From Deinococcus sedimenti (GTDB lineage: Bacteria > Deinococcota > Deinococci > Deinococcales > Deinococcaceae): a stretch of DNA of 64,000 nucleotides. This document shows, in pieces, positions 56,301 through 64,000 of this stretch; position 1 is the stretch's first letter; each line of letters opens with the position of its first letter. A program made the translations under genes and the position numbers. Below the pieces are notes generated by a model that was not told the origin of the DNA, did not search any database, and was given only the letters and a program-made list of their open reading frames with translations. The DNA is taken from contig NZ_BMQN01000003.1 in the NCBI RefSeq assembly GCF_014648135.1, positions 124,001 through 188,000 on the forward strand, written 5' to 3'.

Positions 56301-58366
56301 CCCTGTTCCACCCGGACGTGGTGGACGTCGCTGACGATCAGCGCCTGGGGGGGCATGGGGAGGCTGCCGGTGACGACCTCGCGCGTTTCGGGCTGGCCGG
56401 GTTCGGTCAGGATGACCTGCACGTCCTCGACGACTTCCAGGTCCGGCACGGCGCGCAGCAGGCCGTACAGTTCGCTGAGGGTCAGGGTGCGGCCGAAGGG
56501 CCAGCCGCGTCCGTCGGGTCCGCCGGTGTAGGGGTTGAGGTAGGTGTACAGGGCGTGCAGGGCGCGGCGGCGGACGTCCTCGCGGGCGGGGCGGCTGGCG
56601 GCGTGCGCGGCGCGGACGGTGGCGGTGACGCTGACCCACACGTACTGCGGGGCGCGCAGGTCCAGGGTGGTGCCGACCGGGCGGCGCAGGTCGAGTTCCT
56701 CCTGCACGGCGCCGCGCAGTTCGGCGCTGAGGGTCAGGCGTTCCGGCGCGACCCGGCCCGGGGTCAGGGGGTCCACGTCCACGCCGGGGTCGTCGAGGCG
56801 CACCTCGGGCAGCAGGGCGACCGTGACCTGCCCGGGCGGCACGTGCAGCGCGCGGATCTGCCCGGGGTACGTCTGGCCGGGCGCGTGCATGTTCGGGGTG
56901 ACGCAGCGGGCGCGGGCGACACCGGGGACCTGCGCGGCGAGGTGTTCGTAGTCGTCGGCGGTGACGGCGCGGGTGCGGGTGCGCAGCAGCTGTGGGACGC
57001 GCTGCACGGCGTCCTCGAGCTGCTGGGCGTTGCGGCCGCCCACGGCGGGGGCGTGGTTGGTGACGCGCGCCACGTACGGCAGGCTGCTCTTCAGGACGCT
57101 GAGGCTGCGGGCCGGGACGTTGCCGATGGCGCCGCCGCCGTACTGGTAGCGGGTCATGCGGATCGTGGCCCCCTGGGCGGGGGTCAGGCCGAAGCGGTAC
57201 ACGCTGCCGTCGGGTTGCAGGACGCTGGGGCCGAAGGCGACCTCGCGGGTGGCGGTGTCGAACGTGAAGTGCGGGTCCAGTGGCGAGGACAGGCTGAAGT
57301 CCGTGACGGGCGTGAACAGGGTGCGGTCGCCCTCGGGGGTGAGGACCTCGATCAGGTCGCGGTCCGGGTCAAGGTGCAGGACCGGGCCGTTCAGCAGAGT
57401 GAAGCGCTGGCCGGGCGTGCCGTCGCTCTGGCCGAGCAGTTCGTTCTTCACGACGGTGGCGTGCCGGGCGGGTACGGTGACGCCGCGCGCGTCCACGCGC
57501 AGGGTTTCCAGGTCGGGGCTGACGCGGTACCCGGCGTGCATCTGCTCGTTGGTCAGGCGGCAGCGCAGCCAGTAGCCGCGCTGCTCGAAGAAGGTGCCCT
57601 CGCGCAGGGTGGGCAGGCGCAGGATCAGCTCGCCGGACACGTTGAAGGCCTGCGTGCCGTCGTACTCGGTCTCGCACTGCGCCCAGCGGCTCACGCCGCC
57701 CTGCCACGCCTCCCACACGTAGGGGGGGTGGTTGGGGTTCACGCCGGCGCCCCCGGCGAGTTCCACGCCGAAGTGCAGCGCCAGGACGTGGTCGCTGTGG
57801 TCGCCTTCCAGCTGCACGAACAGCGCGTCGCCGGGTTGCGGTTGCGGCTGGAAGATCGGGAATCGGTAGCCGGGCAGGCCCAGCTGCGCGAGGTCGTGCC
57901 GGACGCCACGCGTGTCGTCCGCGTCGCCGCGCACCTGCGCGAGGGTGTTGGCGGTGTACAGCCCGGTCAGGACCGGGGGGCGGATCACGCCGCCGCGTTC
58001 GGTGGAGAACACGGTGGCCTCGTTCACCTCGGTGCGCAGCGTGGCGACCTCGGTGCCGACGTTGATGGCCAGCGCGGTCTCCTGCGGGGCGGACAGGTAG
58101 AACGTGACGGGCGCCTGCGCGGCGCGGGGCGGGGCGAGCTGCACGCCGATCAGGTCCAGGAACGCGATCAGCAGTTTATCGGGCACCTGGTTCACGCGGT
58201 ACAGCAGCAGGTCGGTCATCCAGGCGAACACCTCCAGGATGGCCATGCCGGGGTCGCTGGGGTTGTGGTCGGTCCATTCGGGGCAGAACTGCGGGATCAG
58301 GCGGCGGGCTTCTTCGAGGATGTCGTCGAAGCGGCGGTCGTCGAGGTTCACGGTGGGTAGCGGCAC
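56297..58366 (-). CDS. Baseplate J-like protein (Afp11-like)
   Basis: Baseplate wedge protein of 689 residues. The N-terminus reads DDRRFDDILEEARRLIPQFC and PEWTDHNPSDPGMAILEVFA, the standard opening of the large 'putative baseplate assembly protein' family, followed by MTDLLLYRVNQVPDKL and TEVATLRTE. The C-terminal part has the gpJ-type RAVTADDYEHLAAQVPG. It starts with GTG; length is normal. It overlaps the FHA-gpI gene by four bases and follows gp25 by 21 bases. Confidence 0.93.
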   Translation of the reverse strand: MPLPTVNLDDRRFDDILEEARRLIPQFCPEWTDHNPSDPGMAILEVFAWMTDLLLYRVNQVPDKLLIAFLDLIGVQLAPPRAAQAPVTFYLSAPQETALAINVGTEVATLRTEVNEATVFSTERGGVIRPPVLTGLYTANTLAQVRGDADDTRGVRHDLAQLGLPGYRFPIFQPQPQPGDALFVQLEGDHSDHVLALHFGVELAGGAGVNPNHPPYVWEAWQGGVSRWAQCETEYDGTQAFNVSGELILRLPTLREGTFFEQRGYWLRCRLTNEQMHAGYRVSPDLETLRVDARGVTVPARHATVVKNELLGQSDGTPGQRFTLLNGPVLHLDPDRDLIEVLTPEGDRTLFTPVTDFSLSSPLDPHFTFDTATREVAFGPSVLQPDGSVYRFGLTPAQGATIRMTRYQYGGGAIGNVPARSLSVLKSSLPYVARVTNHAPAVGGRNAQQLEDAVQRVPQLLRTRTRAVTADDYEHLAAQVPGVARARCVTPNMHAPGQTYPGQIRALHVPPGQVTVALLPEVRLDDPGVDVDPLTPGRVAPERLTLSAELRGAVQEELDLRRPVGTTLDLRAPQYVWVSVTATVRAAHAASRPAREDVRRRALHALYTYLNPYTGGPDGRGWPFGRTLTLSELYGLLRAVPDLEVVEDVQVILTEPGQPETREVVTGSLPMPPQALIVSDVHHVRVEQG

Positions 58367-58387
58367 GGTGGGGTCTCCGGGGGGGGG

Positions 58388-58801
58388 TCAGGGGGCGCGG
58401 TAGAAGGGGAAGATCAGCGAGCGGGGTTCGGGCGTGTTGCGCAGCTGGTAGCGCAGGTCCACGATGATCCGCCCGGGGTCGGCGGGGTCCAGGCGCGCCT
58501 GGACGCGTTCGACGGTCACGCGGGGTTCCCAGCGGCGGATGGCCTCGTCGACGTAGTAGGACGCCAGGCCCAGGGTGGTGGCGTCGCCGGGTGCGAACAC
58601 CAGGTCGTGGATGCGGCAGCCGTATTCGGGTCGCATGACGCGCTGTCCGGGCGCGGTCATCAGGAGGGTCATGATGGCCTGCGCGACGGCGCGTTCGCCG
58701 CTGACCATGCCCAGCTGCCCGCGGGCGTTGACGCCCAGCGGGAAGGCCAGTCCGGTGCCGAGCACGTCCCGGATCGGGGGGCGGGTGAGGGGGCGGGTCA
58801 T
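58388..58801 (-). CDS. GPW/gp25-family baseplate protein (Afp9-like)
   Basis: Baseplate wedge protein of 137 residues with lysozyme-like gp25 fold. Typical features are GTGLAFPLGVN, MTAPGQRVMRPEYGCRIHDLVF and the EAIRRWEPRVTVERV helix-strand, with the sheath-initiating strand implied. The ATG at 58801 overlaps the previous gene by four bases, which corrects the longer in-frame reading to 59647. Confidence 0.93.
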   Translation of the reverse strand: MTRPLTRPPIRDVLGTGLAFPLGVNARGQLGMVSGERAVAQAIMTLLMTAPGQRVMRPEYGCRIHDLVFAPGDATTLGLASYYVDEAIRRWEPRVTVERVQARLDPADPGRIIVDLRYQLRNTPEPRSLIFPFYRAP

Positions 58802-59631
58802 GCGGGGCCTCCGGGGGTGTCCAGGGTCAGCTGGGCCTGCTCGGTGTGGGGGATGAGGGTGTGGGTTTCGCCGTCGAGGGTCAGGACGTGCAGCGTGCCC
58901 ACGGCCTCGCGGGGCGCGTCGAGGTGCACGGTGCCGGTGGGGTCGGTGTAGCCGCGCGCGCCGCTGTCGCTGCGCACGAGTGCGTCGGCCAGGGGGCGGC
59001 CGTCGGGGGCGCGCAGCTGCCAGGAGCTGCGGCGGCGCTGGCCGATCAGCGGGGCGTCGCGGGTGGGGCCGCCACGCACGGCAAGGTCGCGTTCGAGGAC
59101 CAGCGGCGCGAAGCTGGTGACGTTCAGGTCCAGCGGGACGGTCACGGTGTATTGCAGGTGGGGGCGCAGGCTCAGGCCCAGGCTGGAGAACACCGCCTGG
59201 GGGGTGTCGCCCTGGGTGACGCTGCCCAGCACGCCCAGGTTCAGGCGCCGCGCCTCCTCGGGCAGGTAGTGGGCGTCCCATTCGTCCTGGCGCAGCAGGG
59301 CGGCCAGGACGCGCCACAGGACGTTCCACTCGTCGCGGCCCAGTTCGTCGAGCTGCGCCTTGAAGAACACGGTGACGAGGAAGCGCAGGTCCATGCGGCG
59401 GGGGGCGAGCTGGCGCTGCACGCCGCCCGGGCTGGGGGCGTGGCTGAATTCCATGGAGCGCAGGCCGGTGTTCTCGCGCAGGTCGTGCAGGAAGAGGTTC
59501 AGGGTGGGTCGGGTGAGGCTGCTGACCCAGCTGCCCGTGGGGGCAGCGAAGCGGATGTCGATGGCGTCGCGGGGCAGCTGCGCTTCGGTGTAGATCAGGT
59601 CCCGCAGGCCCTGTTGGATGTCGGCGATCAT
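58798..59631 (-). CDS. DUF4255 cap/terminator protein (Afp16/Pvc16-like)
   Basis: Protein of 277 residues, first gene of the minus arm. The N-terminus (MIADIQQGLRDLIYTEAQLP, then LFLHDLRENTGL) and RRMDLRFLVTVFF are characteristic of DUF4255, the tail terminator or cap family of eCIS particles. The C-terminal 90 residues add a beta-sandwich (GTVHLDAPREAVGTLHVLTL), a carboxypeptidase-regulatory-like extension. It is read divergently from the sheath gene across a 302-base gap. GGCGGGC precedes the ATG; no classic ribosome site is seen. Confidence 0.9.
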   Translation of the reverse strand: MIADIQQGLRDLIYTEAQLPRDAIDIRFAAPTGSWVSSLTRPTLNLFLHDLRENTGLRSMEFSHAPSPGGVQRQLAPRRMDLRFLVTVFFKAQLDELGRDEWNVLWRVLAALLRQDEWDAHYLPEEARRLNLGVLGSVTQGDTPQAVFSSLGLSLRPHLQYTVTVPLDLNVTSFAPLVLERDLAVRGGPTRDAPLIGQRRRSSWQLRAPDGRPLADALVRSDSGARGYTDPTGTVHLDAPREAVGTLHVLTLDGETHTLIPHTEQAQLTLDTPGGPA

Positions 59632-59933
59632 GCCCGCCCGCCTTCATGTCTAGACAGATTTTCAGGTGATGAGGCCTCCCCCACCGGGACCACCACCGGG
59701 GGCAATGCGAGGTTTTTCACTCGAAAATGGCGTTGCAGAGGGATATTCTTCAAAGTTTCAACCTCGGGAACAACTGTGTGACTGGTCAGTATAGGAACAC
59801 AACCCCGCCCGCGTCTGCTCACATGCGGTTTACACGGCCGGTCAGTTCTGGAAGCCTAGGCGCCTCAGTGCTCAACGCCCACCCTCGCCAGCCGCGGGTG
59901 TCGTCAATCGCTGCCATTTCACCGGAGGAACCC
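59632..59933. promoter_or_regulatory. Divergent intergenic region between the two CIS arms
   Basis: 302 bases, AT-richer than the surroundings, separating divergent genes. It holds a perfect palindrome TGTCTAGACA at 59647-59656 and an AT-rich core (about 59715-59765) with GATATTC and TTCAA elements. TATAGGAAC at 59791 could be a plus-strand -10 region. No single promoter pair stands out on either strand. It is the likely control point for the whole system. Confidence 0.45.
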
Positions 59934-61553
59934 ATGGCTGAATACCTATCCCCAGGCGTCTACATCGAAGAAACCCAGAGTGGACCCCGGCCCATCGAGG
60001 GCATCAGCACCACCACCGCCGCGTTCGTCGGCTTCGCCCCCAGCGGCCCCGCCAACACCCCCGTGTTCGTGGCCAACTGGCAACAGTTCAAAGAAACCTT
60101 CGGCACCACCGACGCCCGCGGCGACAAGAACCCCTTCATGGACGGCGCGTACCTCGCCCAGAGCGTCTACGCGTATTTCAACAACGGCGGCACCCGCTGC
60201 TACGTCGTGCGCCTCGTCCCCGCCCAGGCCACCCAGGCCAAACGCACCGTCGAAGCCGCCCGCCCCCTGCAGCTGCCCAGCCGCGCCAGCAAGGCCGTGC
60301 CCAGCCTCAGCATCGCCGCCCGCGACGGCCGCCAGAGCGACATCCAGATCGAGGTGCTGCCCGCCGACCCCATCAAGCCCGGCGACGCCCCCAAGGGTAA
60401 GGACGGCAAGACCGACCCCGAGGAAGGCAGCGACGGCCTGTTCACCCTCAAGGTCACCCGCAACGACCTGACCGAGACCTTCCCCAACGTCAGCATGGGC
60501 AAGAAACACGCCCGCAGCGTCGCCGAGGTCGTGAACAAGGAAAGCACCCTGATCACCATCGAGGAGACCAGCAGCGCCGGCCCCCTCGTCGAGCGCGCCC
60601 CCGAACCCGGCGCGTACGTCCTGCAGGCCGACAGCAACGTCATCGAACAGGGCCGCGAACTGCGCGGGCAGGACTTCGTGGGCAGCGTCGACGGCCGCAG
60701 CGGCATCGAGAGCCTCGAAATCGCCGAGGAAGTCAGCATGATCGCCGTGCCTGACCTCATGAGCGCCTACCAGGCGGGCATGATCAACGAGGACGGCGTC
60801 AAGAGCGTCCAGCGCGCCCTGATCGACCACTGCGAGCGCAACGCCAACCGCATCGCGCTGCTCGACACGCCGCCCGACCTCACCCCGCAGCAGGTCGTGA
60901 AGTGGCGCAACGTCGACACCAACTTCGACACCAGCTACGCCGCCATGTACTACCCCTGGGTGAAGGTCGAAGGGCCCGACGGCAACCCCATGATGGTCCC
61001 CCCCAGCGGCTTCGTGGCCGGGATCTACGCCCGCAACGACGTCGAGCGCGGCGTGCACAAGGCCCCCGCCAACGAGACCGTGCGCGGCATTCTCGGGCCG
61101 GCCCTGCAGGTCACCAAGAGCGAGCAGGACATCCTCAACCCCATCGGCGTGAACTGCATCCGCGAGTTCCCCGGCATGGGCGTGCGCGTCTGGGGCGCCC
61201 GGACGCTGTCCAGCAACGCCCAGTGGCGCTACGTGCCCGTCCGGCGCCTGTTCAACTACGTCGAGAAGAGCATCGAGCGCGGCACGCAGTGGGCCGTGTT
61301 CGAACCCAACGACGAGAACCTGTGGTTCCGTATCCGCCGCGACATCAACTCCTTCCTCACCAGCGTCTGGCGCGACGGCGCGCTGTTCGGCAACACCGCC
61401 CGCGAGGCCTTCTACGTCAAGTGCGACAGCGAACTCAACCCCGCCGAACTCCGCGACCGCGGCATGCTCCAGGTCGAGATCGGCCTCGCGCCGGTCAAAC
61501 CCGCCGAGTTCATCGTGTTCCGCTTCAGCCAGTACGCCGGTGGCGGGCAGTAA
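59934..61553 (+). CDS. Contractile tail sheath protein (Afp2/3/4-like)
   Basis: Sheath protein of 539 residues. The opening EYLSPGVYIEETQSGPRPIE and GISTTTAAFVG are the standard start of eCIS and phage sheaths; the C-terminal domain WGARTLSSNAQWRYVPVRR and FEPNDENLWFRIRRDI is equally characteristic. The middle (about residues 120-230) is the variable surface domain. Only one sheath gene is present, as in reduced eCIS loci. The ATG at 59934 follows GGAGG with five bases between. It is the first gene of the plus arm. Confidence 0.95.
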   Translation: MAEYLSPGVYIEETQSGPRPIEGISTTTAAFVGFAPSGPANTPVFVANWQQFKETFGTTDARGDKNPFMDGAYLAQSVYAYFNNGGTRCYVVRLVPAQATQAKRTVEAARPLQLPSRASKAVPSLSIAARDGRQSDIQIEVLPADPIKPGDAPKGKDGKTDPEEGSDGLFTLKVTRNDLTETFPNVSMGKKHARSVAEVVNKESTLITIEETSSAGPLVERAPEPGAYVLQADSNVIEQGRELRGQDFVGSVDGRSGIESLEIAEEVSMIAVPDLMSAYQAGMINEDGVKSVQRALIDHCERNANRIALLDTPPDLTPQQVVKWRNVDTNFDTSYAAMYYPWVKVEGPDGNPMMVPPSGFVAGIYARNDVERGVHKAPANETVRGILGPALQVTKSEQDILNPIGVNCIREFPGMGVRVWGARTLSSNAQWRYVPVRRLFNYVEKSIERGTQWAVFEPNDENLWFRIRRDINSFLTSVWRDGALFGNTAREAFYVKCDSELNPAELRDRGMLQVEIGLAPVKPAEFIVFRFSQYAGGGQ

Positions 61554-61605
61554 CGCCCGCTGACCCATCCCCGTCCCCTCGTTTCCCTGACCCCGGAGGT
61601 ACCCC

Positions 61606-62064
61606 ATGACCGCACCCACCCGCAAAGATCCGCTCGTTGCCGCCTACTTCAGCGTCCAGTTCGACAACAAGGTCGTCGGCGCCTTCCGTGAATGCACCGG
61701 CCTGGGCAGCGAGAGCCAGGTCGTCGAGTACCGCGCCACCGACGAGAAGGGCCGCGCCGTGCTGATCCGCGAACCCGGCACCATGAAGTACAACGACATC
61801 GTCCTCAAGCGCGGCATCACCAACGACATGGACATGTGGGGCTGGCGCCAGCAGGTCGAGGAAGGCAAGATGGACGAAGCCCGCCGCAGCGGCACCATCA
61901 CCCTGCACAACCAGAAGGGCGAACCCGTCGCCGCCTGGACCTTCGAGCGCGCCTGGCCCAGCAAACTCAACGGCCCCACCTACGACGCCAAGAGCAACGA
62001 GGTCGCCATCGAGGAACTGACCATCACCCACGAAGGCTACAAGCGCGTGCCCGTCGGCGGCTGA
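61606..62064 (+). CDS. Inner tube protein 1 (gp19-like, Afp1-like)
   Basis: Tube protein of 152 residues. It reads FSVQFDNKVVGAFRECTGL, then KYNDIVLKRGITNDMDMW and TITLHNQKGEPVAAWTFERA, typical for the T4 gp19/Hcp-like tube family, which stacks as hexamers inside the sheath. It lies 52 bases after the sheath gene with GGAGG before the ATG. A strong hairpin after it may favour its high expression. Confidence 0.95.
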   Translation: MTAPTRKDPLVAAYFSVQFDNKVVGAFRECTGLGSESQVVEYRATDEKGRAVLIREPGTMKYNDIVLKRGITNDMDMWGWRQQVEEGKMDEARRSGTITLHNQKGEPVAAWTFERAWPSKLNGPTYDAKSNEVAIEELTITHEGYKRVPVGG

Positions 62065-62076
62065 CCCCGACCCCGC

Positions 62077-62112
62077 GCGGGAGGCCCGGCCCGACTGGCC
62101 CGCGCCTCCCGC
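62077..62112 (+). terminator. Hairpin after tube protein 1
   Basis: GCGGGAGGC (62077-62085) pairs perfectly with GCCTCCCGC (62104-62112), with inner GGCC pairing in the 18-base loop. No T run follows, so partial termination or mRNA protection is more likely than full termination. Sheath and tube need many more copies than the genes behind. Confidence 0.5.
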
Positions 62113-62180
62113 ACCCGACCCCTCCAGTCCATCGACTGGCCCCGCCCCGCACCGGGGGCCAGCTTCGGGGGTAACCGAGC

Positions 62181-62576
62181 GTGAACGAACTTCCCTTCAT
62201 GCTGCCCGTCGGACTCCTCACGTCCGACGGGCACCTTCACCGCCAGGGCCTCATGCGCCCCGCCACCGCCCTCGACGAGATCGAACCGCTCGGCGATCCC
62301 CGCGTGCAGCGCAACGAAGCCTACTACCCGCTGCTGCTGCTCGCGCGCGTCACCACCCGGCTGGGCCCCTTCATGCCAGTCACGCCGGACGTGCTGGCCG
62401 CACTCCCGGCGGCGGACTTCGCGTACCTGCAGCAGCTGTACGCCCACCTGAACAGCGGGCACGCCCCAGCCCCCTTCGCCGCGGCCCCCCAGGCGGCCGC
62501 AGCCCTGCCGGACACCGTGGAAACCGAGTGCCCGCACTGCGGCGCGGTGCTTGAACTCGACCTGGCGGGCGCATGA
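62181..62576 (+). CDS. Small eCIS-associated protein with zinc-ribbon tail
   Basis: Protein of 131 residues starting with GTG. The N-terminal region (LPVGLLTSDGHLHRQGLMRPAT) and VTRLGPFMPVTPDVLAALPAAD resemble phage tail assembly-type proteins placed after tube genes. The C-terminus has a CPHCG pair, a minimal zinc ribbon half. Its stop overlaps the next ATG (ATGA). Precise role unknown; a tube assembly chaperone is plausible from position. Confidence 0.75.
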   Translation: MNELPFMLPVGLLTSDGHLHRQGLMRPATALDEIEPLGDPRVQRNEAYYPLLLLARVTTRLGPFMPVTPDVLAALPAADFAYLQQLYAHLNSGHAPAPFAAAPQAAAALPDTVETECPHCGAVLELDLAGA

Positions 62577-62737
62577 ACCGCCCCGCCCCCACAGACCGGC
62601 GGGACGCGCAGGCTGCCGTCGGCACGCGCGCCCCCCGCCCGGCCCTGCCGGACCTTGATGAGATCACCCGCCGCGTGTACGCCCTGATGCTCGAGGACCT
62701 GCGGCTCGATCACGCCCGCCGGGAGGGCCGCTCATGA
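62573..62737 (+). CDS. 54-residue eCIS-associated peptide
   Basis: Small gene overlapped by four bases on both sides (ATGA at each junction), which is good evidence that it is translated. The peptide has a disordered, Arg/Pro-rich start and a C-terminal helix LDEITRRVYALMLEDLRLDH. Similar Arg/Leu helices occur at this place in other contractile injection loci as far as I recall; no function is assigned. Confidence 0.7.
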   Translation: MNRPAPTDRRDAQAAVGTRAPRPALPDLDEITRRVYALMLEDLRLDHARREGRS

Positions 62738-63330
62738 GTACCCGCGTCACCGCCACCGCCCGCGGCGTCGCCCGCGCGGACACGCCCGCCGGCCAGGCCA
62801 GCGTCCGCGTGGACAGCCGCGGCGTGCAGGCCACCCACAACCTCGGCGTTGAGGCCGCCGCCCGCCGCTACGGCCTGCCCATCCCCACCACCCCGCAGAA
62901 GGCGGCGCATCAGGTGCTGTCCAACCACCGCTACCACGTCGCCATCGACGGGCTGGAACAGGCGGCCTTCAGCGAAGTCAGCGGCCTGACCATCGAGACC
63001 GAGACCATGGACTTCATCGAGGGCGGCGTGAACGACCGCGTGCTGCGCCTGCCGGTGCGGTCCAAGGTCGGCAACCTGACCCTCAAACGCGGCGTGGTCG
63101 CTGGGCAGAAACTGCTGCAGTGGCACCTGAACATCGTGCAGGGCTACCTGGACGTCCGCAACGTCACCGTCACCGTGTATCAGACCAGTGGCGCCGTCCT
63201 CACGCGCTTCGAGCTGCTGCAGGCGTACCCCGTCAAGTGGAGCGGCCCGCAGTTCACCGGGAACGGCGACGCGGTGGCCGTCGAGACGCTGGAACTCGCG
63301 CACGCGGGTTTCCTGCAGGTCAGCCAGTAG
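62734..63330 (+). CDS. Inner tube protein 2 (gp19-like, Afp5-like)
   Basis: Second tube-family protein, 198 residues. An N-terminal extension of about 60 residues precedes the gp19 fold: YHVAIDGLEQAAFSEVSGL, VNDRVLRLPVRSKVGNLTLKRGV and YLDVRNVTVTVYQTSGAVLT. Afp5-type proteins start the tube at the baseplate. The extension is unusual in length and could contact the hub. It overlaps the 54-residue gene. Confidence 0.9.
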   Translation: MSTRVTATARGVARADTPAGQASVRVDSRGVQATHNLGVEAAARRYGLPIPTTPQKAAHQVLSNHRYHVAIDGLEQAAFSEVSGLTIETETMDFIEGGVNDRVLRLPVRSKVGNLTLKRGVVAGQKLLQWHLNIVQGYLDVRNVTVTVYQTSGAVLTRFELLQAYPVKWSGPQFTGNGDAVAVETLELAHAGFLQVSQ

Positions 63331-63382
63331 GCTGAACACACCCCCCGCCTTCCCTCTTCCCGCTGCCTTTGAAAGGAGTGCT

Positions 63383-64000
63383 GTGGATTCCATTGCTGAG
63401 CGGCTCGTCCGCCTGAAAAACGCCTCGCGCATGGCCGTCACCCGTCAGGGTGACGCGCCTCCATTCGCGTGGCCGCCTGTGGCGGGCACGCCGTTGACCG
63501 CACCGGTCTCCCCCACCCCCGTCGCGGCGCCCACCGCGCGCGTGCGGCGCGTCGCCGCCCGCCTGATCGCGCTGCCCCACGGTCCCGACGCGGCCTTCCC
63601 CACACCGGACGGGTCGGCGCCCACCGCGCCCTCCCCGGCCCCACGGGCCGCCGACGCGGTCCGCTACGCCCTGCCCACCCAGGAAGCCGGCGTGCCCGCC
63701 GAATGGGGCCGCGCCGAGCAGGCTGGGCCCCTCTGGACCCCCGACGTCACCGCGCCACCGCCGACTGTGGCCGCCCCGGTCCTGATGGCCGAGGAACCCG
63801 CCGATCCGTTCGGGGACCACGCGGCCCTGCTCGCTGCCGGCCTGCGGGACACACCGCCGCCCACGCTGCCCCCACTGTCCCCGGCACTCACCCCGGCCCC
63901 GGCGGACCTGACGCCCCGGCCCCTGCGGGCGGCCTCCTTCATGGAGGCGCTGGCCCTGAACGCCGCGCCGGACACCGACCCGCGCCCCGACCATGTCGCC
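63383..64000 (+). CDS. Pro/Ala-rich protein, 3'-truncated at the window edge
   Basis: Open frame from a GTG at 63383 with GGAG six bases upstream, running without a stop to the end of the window (206 codons seen). The N-terminus forms a short basic helix (IAERLVRLKNASRMAVT); the rest is low-complexity Pro/Ala/Thr with scattered charged residues. Position after tube 2 makes it part of the injection-system operon. Function cannot be read from this part. Confidence 0.6.
   Translation, partial: MDSIAERLVRLKNASRMAVTRQGDAPPFAWPPVAGTPLTAPVSPTPVAAPTARVRRVAARLIALPHGPDAAFPTPDGSAPTAPSPAPRAADAVRYALPTQEAGVPAEWGRAEQAGPLWTPDVTAPPPTVAAPVLMAEEPADPFGDHAALLAAGLRDTPPPTLPPLSPALTPAPADLTPRPLRAASFMEALALNAAPDTDPRPDHVA

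Noticed and set aside
43358..64000. Prophage or type VI secretion reading of the tail genes
   Set aside because: No integrase, terminase, portal or capsid gene and no ClpV, TssJ, TssL or TssM was seen, while DUF4255, Afp15-like ATPase and Afp7-like protein favour an eCIS.

Overview
The window is about 64 kb of a very GC-rich bacterial chromosome or large plasmid. The gene set points to Deinococcus: a hydrophobic-sensor and c-di-GMP signalling style typical of the genus, several promoters whose -10 box (TANNNT) lies 6-8 bases before an ATG (leaderless mRNAs), and short structured intergenic repeats like the small noncoding repeats known from D. radiodurans. The species cannot be fixed from the sequence alone. 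No rRNA, tRNA, CRISPR array, transposase or integrase was seen.

Layout. Positions 1-8200 hold a truncated diguanylate cyclase, a zinc-finger thioredoxin, a DUF305 protein, a two-component pair, a REC-PAS-PAS-GAF-GGDEF-EAL protein and an Rcp1-like response regulator. Positions 8405-15718 hold a three-gene signalling operon: a cytoplasmic poly-HAMP hybrid kinase with six 92-residue repeats, a CheR-like methyltransferase and a REC-PAS-kinase. Positions 15750-19004 hold tryptophan degradation (kynureninase, tryptophan 2,3-dioxygenase), preceded by a 49-codon leader ORF with tandem Trp codons, and a CopD-like membrane protein. Two structured repeats follow (18917-19213). Positions 19234-20801 hold a mannose-6-phosphate isomerase-like protein and an unknown. 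Positions 20911-28859 (minus) form a tightly packed 12-gene operon for acyl-CoA metabolism: SDRs, MaoC hydratase, macro domain protein, thioesterase, acyl-CoA dehydrogenase and an APH-type kinase. This combination resembles the phosphorylation-dependent 4-hydroxyacyl-CoA route (LvaA/LvaC, ACAD10/11).

Positions 28976-30801 hold a frameshifted secreted protein and small unknowns. Positions 30820-34585 encode an Fbp-type iron ABC transporter, 34700-36529 ilvD, 36620-39446 a Cys-rich, arsenic-type operon (MarR-like sensor, ArsN2-like acetyltransferase, an unlisted 53-residue Cys/His peptide, a DUF6428-like protein, an MFS transporter), and 39710-40220 copZ-csoR.

From about 43358 to beyond the right edge lies a contractile injection system (eCIS type). 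One arm on the minus strand (59631 to 43358) encodes a DUF4255 terminator/cap-like protein, gp25, baseplate J, an FHA-tail protein I fusion, a giant pseudokinase-FHA-transmembrane-Ig protein, a CIS tube/LysM-type hub protein, a VgrG-like spike, a lytic transglycosylase-C39 peptidase fusion, a lipoprotein and an AAA+ ATPase. The divergent plus arm encodes the sheath, two tube proteins, a zinc-ribbon protein, a 54-residue peptide and a truncated Pro/Ala-rich protein. The unusual points are the 1604-residue pseudokinase embedded in the baseplate operon, two FHA modules, and a bifunctional wall hydrolase/protease candidate cargo, which together suggest a membrane-associated, FHA-scaffolded injection machine.
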